Assembly (NCBI GenBank): GCA_011524805.1
Contig: WTJO01000074.1
Location: 1-7,025, forward strand
From: Alphaproteobacteria bacterium
GTDB lineage: Bacteria > Pseudomonadota > Alphaproteobacteria > Puniceispirillales > Puniceispirillaceae
Length of the DNA stretch: 7,025 nucleotides
Direction: 5' to 3'
Shown one piece after another: positions 5,926-7,025 of the stretch. Both the position numbers and the translations under genes were made by a program. The notes beneath the pieces were generated by a model that worked only from the letters and a program-made list of their open reading frames with translations, had not been told where the DNA came from and did no database searches. Numbering within the stretch: the stretch's first letter is position 1; every line of letters begins with the position of its first letter.

Positions 5926-6555
5926 TTAAACAGAAAAACTTTCAAGTTCTTTCAGAAACTCATCATAGCCTAGCGCACCATTAAATTTATGAGTCTTATT
6001 CACAACGAAACTGGGGGTGGATTCAATATTGAATTCTTTATACGCATCCTGTCTTATCTGATAGATCGCCTCCAGAAATGCTCTGTCCGCCATAATAGCA
6101 TCAAATTTGGCACTTGAGACGCCGCCAATGCGTCCATATCCGCGTAATGCTTCAATCGGGTCTGCAGCACCTATCCATTTTTGCTGTTCAGACAGTAGAA
6201 TATCTACCATGGTGAAATAGGCAGATTCTGGCAGGGCGCGGCATAATGCATGGGCGCGCAATGCCAGCCCGTCAAGCGGAAACGGATACATCTCGAATCG
6301 TACCTTGCCAGTATCAATCAGTTCAGATTTTACTTTTGGAAATGTCTGTGTATGAAAGCTTCCGCAATGCCCGCATGTCATAGAGAAATATTCTGCAATT
6401 ACCAGCTGCGCATCTGGACTGCCAAGCGTGCGCACTGCTACAGCATGCTCGGCAGAGATAGTGACTTTCGCAAATGATGGTCGCGGTAGCATCATAGCGC
6501 CTGTGCCGGCGGCAACATATGACAGATAGCGACGTCTTGAGATTGGATTATGCAT
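5926..6555 (-). CDS. DsbA-family periplasmic thiol:disulfide oxidoreductase with Tat-like signal
   Basis: This thioredoxin-fold protein is expected to form or shuffle disulfide bonds in exported proteins. The 209 residues begin with an export signal: SRRRYL (6-11) matches the twin-arginine pattern S-R-R-x-F/Y-L, followed by a mild hydrophobic stretch (12-23) and a likely cleavage after Ala29 (PSFA-K). The mature part has the active site Cys61-Gly-His-Cys64 in MTCGHC, the aromatic/acidic strand before it (IAEYFS), a helical insert about 95-170, and the cis-proline loop STPSF with Pro181. E. coli DsbA has CPHC, so the inner dipeptide differs and its redox potential may differ. A third cysteine, Cys105, lies in the helical insert. 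The start at 6555 is chosen because it gives the whole signal; upstream codons reach TAA at 6603-6601 with no other start. The ribosome binding site is weak. No DsbB or DsbD partner is in view. Disulfide oxidase versus isomerase cannot be told from sequence. Confidence 0.92.
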   Translation of the reverse strand: MHNPISRRRYLSYVAAGTGAMMLPRPSFAKVTISAEHAVAVRTLGSPDAQLVIAEYFSMTCGHCGSFHTQTFPKVKSELIDTGKVRFEMYPFPLDGLALRAHALCRALPESAYFTMVDILLSEQQKWIGAADPIEALRGYGRIGGVSSAKFDAIMADRAFLEAIYQIRQDAYKEFNIESTPSFVVNKTHKFNGALGYDEFLKELESFSV

Positions 6556-6585
6556 TGTAATAGACCAGTTCCCGTAATGTACAAA

Positions 6586-6595
6586 AAGGCGCCTT
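6586..6595. repeat. 10-bp palindrome AAGGCGCCTT upstream of the DsbA-family gene
   Basis: Perfect palindrome ending 30 bases before the ATG at 6555. On the minus strand it runs into a stretch of T (CCTTTTTG). As an RNA hairpin it is poor because a self-palindrome leaves no loop; a bulged alternative, AAGCG with CG-C-CTT around TTAAGG, is also weak. It could be a weak terminator for the DUF721 gene, a dimeric protein site, or chance. Confidence 0.35.
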
Positions 6596-6616
6596 AACGC
6601 TTAGATTAGATATGGT

Positions 6617-6695
6617 GATATATGATAGCTAGGCTTGCGCACAATGCCAGCTAACATACTTTTCCGATAATAGTGTATTTTTTTGGCGATTGTAA
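6617..6695 (-). promoter_or_regulatory. Candidate promoter region for the DsbA-family gene and smc
   Basis: Two weak candidates lie in the 159-base gap. One is TTACAA (6695-6690), 17 bases, TATTAT (6672-6667); its -10 box is good and its -35 poor. The other is TTGTGC (6644-6639), 16 bases, TATATC (6622-6617). The region is clearly more A/T-rich than the genes around it. Nothing else recognisable lies in this gap except the palindrome at 6586-6595. Confidence 0.3.
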
Positions 6696-6714
6696 GGCAA
6701 ACCGTCAAGACTGA

Positions 6715-7025
6715 TTAGTCTGTTTTCTGCCCATTATGCACAGCCTGCCCCAGCTTTAGCAATGCCGCCCGCAATTCAGGGCTATTCACCTGTGAGAGTT
6801 TCTGCTCAAGTTTGCTCTGGGTTGCCTCGTCAATTACAGGCGCTTCGGCCAGCGAAGCTGATTCTGCCAGATTATCTGTATCTGCTGACAGATTCTGTAT
6901 CAACCTAATCCGGCTGACCATGGCATAGCCTGCAAGCTGGTTGACCGAATCACACAAATATGTGCTCATCATCTGGGTCTGTGGGCCTGTTCCGCTTCTG
7001 ATAGATAATACCAGCACGCCGTCTG
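6715..7025 (-). CDS. DUF721 (DciA-like) protein, C-terminal part only
   Basis: The reading frame enters from the window edge and gives 103 whole codons to a TAA stop, so the N-terminal part is missing and no start is assigned. The early segment DGVLVLSIRSGTGPQTQMMS (residues 1-20 of the visible part) and the later AGYAMVSRIRLIQN resemble the core of DUF721 proteins, in which a beta strand (G-x-L-x-V) is followed by a helix and the G-Y-x-x-V-x-x-I-R-L strand. After this comes a low-complexity acidic linker and a final helix (ELRAALLKLGQAV). DciA-type members help load the replicative helicase DnaB in bacteria that lack DnaC; whether this member does so is unproven. Alphaproteobacterial DUF721 genes often lie beside a DsbA-family gene and smc, which supports the call. 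The GTG near 7017 is internal, not the true start. Confidence 0.78.
   Translation of the reverse strand, partial: DGVLVLSIRSGTGPQTQMMSTYLCDSVNQLAGYAMVSRIRLIQNLSADTDNLAESASLAEAPVIDEATQSKLEQKLSQVNSPELRAALLKLGQAVHNGQKTD

Noticed and set aside
5522..5929. Plus-strand open frame of 135 codons opposite the Smc N terminus
   Set aside because: Antisense to the Walker A-containing region of Smc; no independent support.
1..7025. A defence, mobile or otherwise novel multi-gene system
   Set aside because: Every sizeable supported gene belongs to a known core family, all on one strand, with no transposase, integrase, tRNA, CRISPR repeats or abrupt compositional shift.

Overview
All genes in this window lie on the minus strand. 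They are ordinary chromosomal genes of an alphaproteobacterium. Evidence for that assignment: a separate Fo-only ATP synthase cluster (atpI-atpB-atpE-atpF') with a duplicated b-type subunit (b'); a subunit a carrying the mitochondrial-type His/Glu arrangement; a short, divergent Smc hinge; and the neighbourhood DUF721 gene - DsbA-family gene - smc. G+C is near 50% by eye, lower than in most cultured Rhodobacterales or Rhizobiales. A marine SAR116-like lineage would fit, but that is only a guess.

In transcription order (high to low coordinates) the layout is as follows. (1) 7025-6715 is the C-terminal part of a DUF721 (DciA-like) protein, cut by the window edge. (2) 6714-6556 is a gap with candidate promoter elements and a 10-bp palindrome. 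(3) 6555-5926 is a periplasmic DsbA-family thiol oxidoreductase with a CGHC active site and a twin-arginine-like signal peptide. (4) 5853-2437 is full-length smc, 72 bases downstream of the DsbA-family gene with no visible terminator between. (5) 2436-2213 is a gap holding the best promoter in the window (TTGACA box) and a leader stem-loop. (6) 2212-1826 is atpI. (7) 1825-1082 is atpB, which starts with GTG directly after the atpI stop codon. (8) 1081-965 is a gap with a 12-bp stem-loop. (9) 964-737 is atpE. (10) 736-527 is a 210-base gap with two inverted repeats. (11) 526-1 is atpF' (subunit b'), cut by the other edge just before its expected end.

The four atp genes make the membrane (Fo) half of the ATP synthase: the assembly/ion factor AtpI, the proton-channel subunit a, the c-ring subunit, and the b' half of the b/b' stator. 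Subunit b (atpF) should follow just outside the window. The F1 genes are not here, as is normal for alphaproteobacteria with split atp operons. Smc serves chromosome organisation, the DsbA-like protein serves periplasmic disulfide formation, and the DUF721 protein may act in replicative helicase loading. These three are linked to each other and to atp by position only.

I found no mobile element, CRISPR array, RNA gene or unknown multi-gene system. The points worth a second look are regulatory structures between the atp genes, the atpI/atpB same-frame junction, the Tat-like export signal on the DsbA protein, the altered Smc hinge, and a marked excess of the word CAGAT/ATCTG.
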